In this document: positions 21,649-23,017 of the stretch, in pieces
How the letters are laid out: each line of letters starts with the position of its first letter
Numbering within the stretch: the stretch's first letter is position 1
From: Coriobacteriaceae bacterium
Lineage (GTDB): Bacteria; Actinomycetota; Coriobacteriia; Coriobacteriales; Eggerthellaceae
Reading direction: 5' to 3'
Assembly (NCBI GenBank): GCA_015062635.1
Contig: SUUF01000014.1
Location: 4,674-27,690, forward strand
Length of the DNA stretch: 23,017 bases
Position numbers and translations under genes: made by a program
Notes under the pieces: model-generated
Databases searched by the model: none
The model's input: the letters and a program-made list of their open reading frames with translations, nothing else
What the model was told of the DNA's origin: nothing

Positions 21649-21858
21649 CTATTTGCTGATGGCGAGCCCGACGCTGGCAAGGAGCGTGGGGATGTCGCGC
21701 GCTGCGCTCCGGTTCCATTCGCGGGCGCGGTCGGGCAGGTCGTCCCAATCAACCAGGTAGGGGCTGCGCTTCTGGGGGATGTTCGGTTGCCGTTCGCCGC
21801 AGTGCGGGCAGTATGCCGCATCATCGATAAGCTGGCTATGGCAGGCCGCGCATTCCAT
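21649..21858 (-). CDS. Small zinc-ribbon protein
   Basis: This 69-residue protein begins MECAACHSQLIDDAAYCPHCGERQP. The two pairs CxxC (C3, C6) and CxxC (C17, C20) form a zinc ribbon of the zinc_ribbon_2/DUF-type found at the ends of many small bacterial proteins. The remainder (YLVDWDDLPDRAREWNRSA) is unrecognised. The start has only a weak upstream GGTG, so it may depend on translation of the gene 33 bases upstream, with which it likely forms an operon. The function is unknown; metal-stabilised interaction with protein or nucleic acid is the general expectation. Confidence 0.7.
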   Translation of the reverse strand: MECAACHSQLIDDAAYCPHCGERQPNIPQKRSPYLVDWDDLPDRAREWNRSAARDIPTLLASVGLAISK

Positions 21859-21891
21859 GGTGCACCGGGGATGCTCGATGCATCCGCTTCG

Positions 21892-22260
21892 CTACTTCTT
21901 CTTGAACATGCGGGACTTCACCGTGGATTTCGTGTCCTCGATGACCTTGGGCACCGTCTCGGTCACGTTGCTCACCGTGCCGGTGATGCCCGCGAGTTTA
22001 TCGAGCTTCTCGTCGACGTTGAGGACCTCGATATGGGCGGCGTCGATGAGGATGTTCACGTGCTGTATCAGGCCCTCAACTTGCGCGACGGCCGGCTTCA
22101 GGTTGGCCGTCGTCTTCATGGCCTTGTCGAGCATGGGGTCTATCTGGGTGTCGAACTTGTTGATGAGCTGACGGACTTTGAGTATGGCGAATACGCATCC
22201 ACCCGCCACGCCAAGCAGCACGACGATTCCGACGATGATGAGGATGCTGTTCGTATCCAT
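21892..22260 (-). CDS. Membrane-anchored helical protein of unknown function (DUF948-like)
   Basis: This 122-residue protein has an N-terminal membrane helix (ILIIVGIVVLLGVAGGCVFAIL, about 6-27). A cytoplasmic or peripheral helical region follows, with heptad-like spacing of hydrophobics (VRQLINKFDTQIDPMLDKAMK, VEGLIQHVNILIDAAHIEVL), and a basic tail VKSRMFKKK. The pattern resembles small DUF948-type membrane proteins, but I cannot assign it firmly. ATG 22260 lies 6 bases after AGGAG; the longer frame to 22527 has neither this signal nor sensible sequence. A TATAGT -10 (22300 to 22295) lies upstream on this strand. Confidence 0.75.
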   Translation of the reverse strand: MDTNSILIIVGIVVLLGVAGGCVFAILKVRQLINKFDTQIDPMLDKAMKTTANLKPAVAQVEGLIQHVNILIDAAHIEVLNVDEKLDKLAGITGTVSNVTETVPKVIEDTKSTVKSRMFKKK

Positions 22261-22294
22261 GGATGCTCCTAGCGATTCGATTTGCGCTGCATCC

Positions 22295-22300
22295 ACTATA
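22295..22300 (-). promoter_or_regulatory. -10 element upstream of the membrane-anchored protein gene
   Basis: TATAGT on the minus strand, 34 bases upstream of the ATG at 22260. The -35 region is poor, so this is only a candidate. Confidence 0.35.
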
Positions 22301-22510
22301 TCGGATTCTCGCCTGGTTTTCCCGCGACATATGCGCGCCCGTTCCCGCTTCGTTACGCCGAATGCGCCGTCACCCGCCGCATTGCCGGTTTGCGGGGCGA
22401 CGGTAGGCTGCGGGCGTTGATTTCGAGAACGCGGGAAAGTGTCGCGGCCCCGCGGCCGATTCGGGTAGCATAGGCATGAACGGGGAATGGCCATGGCGAA
22501 GGAGGTGCGT

Positions 22511-23017
22511 ATGCCCGGCATTGCCACCCATCATGTGTTCGGATGCGAGCTCTACCGCCGCCTGGACGGCGTCATCGGCGTGTCCCCGGCAAGCAAGCAG
22601 GCTTTTCTACTGGGCAACTTGGGTCCCGACCCCTTCTTCCACCTGGTCGCGGCTCCTGCGCTTTTGCGCTTCAGCAGGGTGGGGCAGCGCATGCACGCCT
22701 CAGATCCGGAGCGCTTGCTCGATGCGGTGCACCGGCATGCTGTCGTGGATGCGGCTAGCGAGGCCGATGGCGCCTCCAGCGCATACGCGTTGGGGTTCCT
22801 CTGCCACTACCTGCTGGATTCCACGATTCACCCGCTTGTGTATGCGCAGCAGCATGCCATTGCCGATGGGGGAGTGGAGGGCCTGCCGTTCGAGGGCCCT
22901 TGGCTGCAACGAAGCGTGCACGCCACGATCGAGACCGAGATCGACGAATACCTGCTGACGACGCACCTTGGCGCGACGGCGGCGACGTATCCGCCGCACG
23001 AGGAGATGCTGCGCTGT
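22511..23017 (+). CDS. Zinc-dependent phospholipase C family protein (partial, 3' end outside window)
   Basis: The frame is open from ATG 22511, behind a strong AAGGAGGT site (22499-22506), to the window edge: 169 residues. It opens MPGIATHHVFGCELYRRL. It then has GNLGPDPFFHL (about 36-46), GFLCHYLLDSTIHPLVYAQQH (about 99-119) and HATIETEIDEYLL. These histidine- and acid-rich blocks are the expected metal ligands of the zinc-dependent phospholipase C / S1-P1-like fold. Members hydrolyse phosphate esters, but small cytosolic versions like this, without signal peptide, have no established substrate. It is divergent from the membrane-anchored helical protein. The family call is fairly secure, activity unknown. 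Confidence 0.85.
   Translation, partial: MPGIATHHVFGCELYRRLDGVIGVSPASKQAFLLGNLGPDPFFHLVAAPALLRFSRVGQRMHASDPERLLDAVHRHAVVDAASEADGASSAYALGFLCHYLLDSTIHPLVYAQQHAIADGGVEGLPFEGPWLQRSVHATIETEIDEYLLTTHLGATAATYPPHEEMLRC

Overview
The window is GC-rich bacterial chromosome packed with genes on both strands. Starts are mostly ATG, with one TTG and one GTG, usually behind AAGGAGG-type ribosome binding sites. The gene set and protein style (CsoR/CopA pair, zinc-dependent phospholipase C family protein, DUF1846 protein, LarE, fructose PTS next to ptsHI, SixA-CHAD protein) suggest an anaerobic, fermentative actinobacterium of the class Coriobacteriia (Eggerthella/Slackia/Collinsella relatives). That placement is an inference from protein resemblance; no rRNA or marker gene is present. 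I see no phage, transposase, tRNA, rRNA or CRISPR array.

Layout. (1) 1-4530: a GNAT acetyltransferase running off the left edge (-), a membrane-anchored unknown protein with a probably leaderless start (+), LarE sulfur transferase (-), a DUF1846 protein (-) and a NimA-like flavin oxidoreductase (+). (2) 4570-5971: a coupled minus-strand pair, sirtuin then RsmJ-type rRNA methyltransferase. (3) 6022-8190: a metal-efflux operon with a free HMA metal-binding protein and a Zn/Cd-type P1B ATPase, behind a strong promoter and an ArsR/SmtB-like operator. (4) 8192-8289: a tandem 31-bp repeat and a terminator. (5) 8315-13473: minus-strand fructose operon fruK-fruA-ptsH-ptsI, carrying the fructose-specific and the general PTS proteins together. 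(6) 14266-17330: copper operon csoR-copA with a CsoR-type operator inside the promoter. copA ends in a second HMA domain preceded by a perfect internal Shine-Dalgarno and in-frame ATG, so it could also yield a free CopZ-like chaperone. (7) 17410-19196: a stand-alone response-regulator receiver translationally coupled to acetate kinase, then a strong terminator. (8) 19214-23017: SixA phosphatase-CHAD fusion (-), CorA transporter (+), a small zinc ribbon and a membrane-anchored helical protein (-), and a zinc-dependent phospholipase C family protein running off the right edge (+).

Themes: two independent metal-efflux operons with recognisable operators, and central fermentative metabolism (fructose uptake, acetate kinase). 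The observations I rate highest are the in-frame internal start in copA, the receiver-ackA coupling, the tandem repeat and the ArsR/SmtB-like operator.
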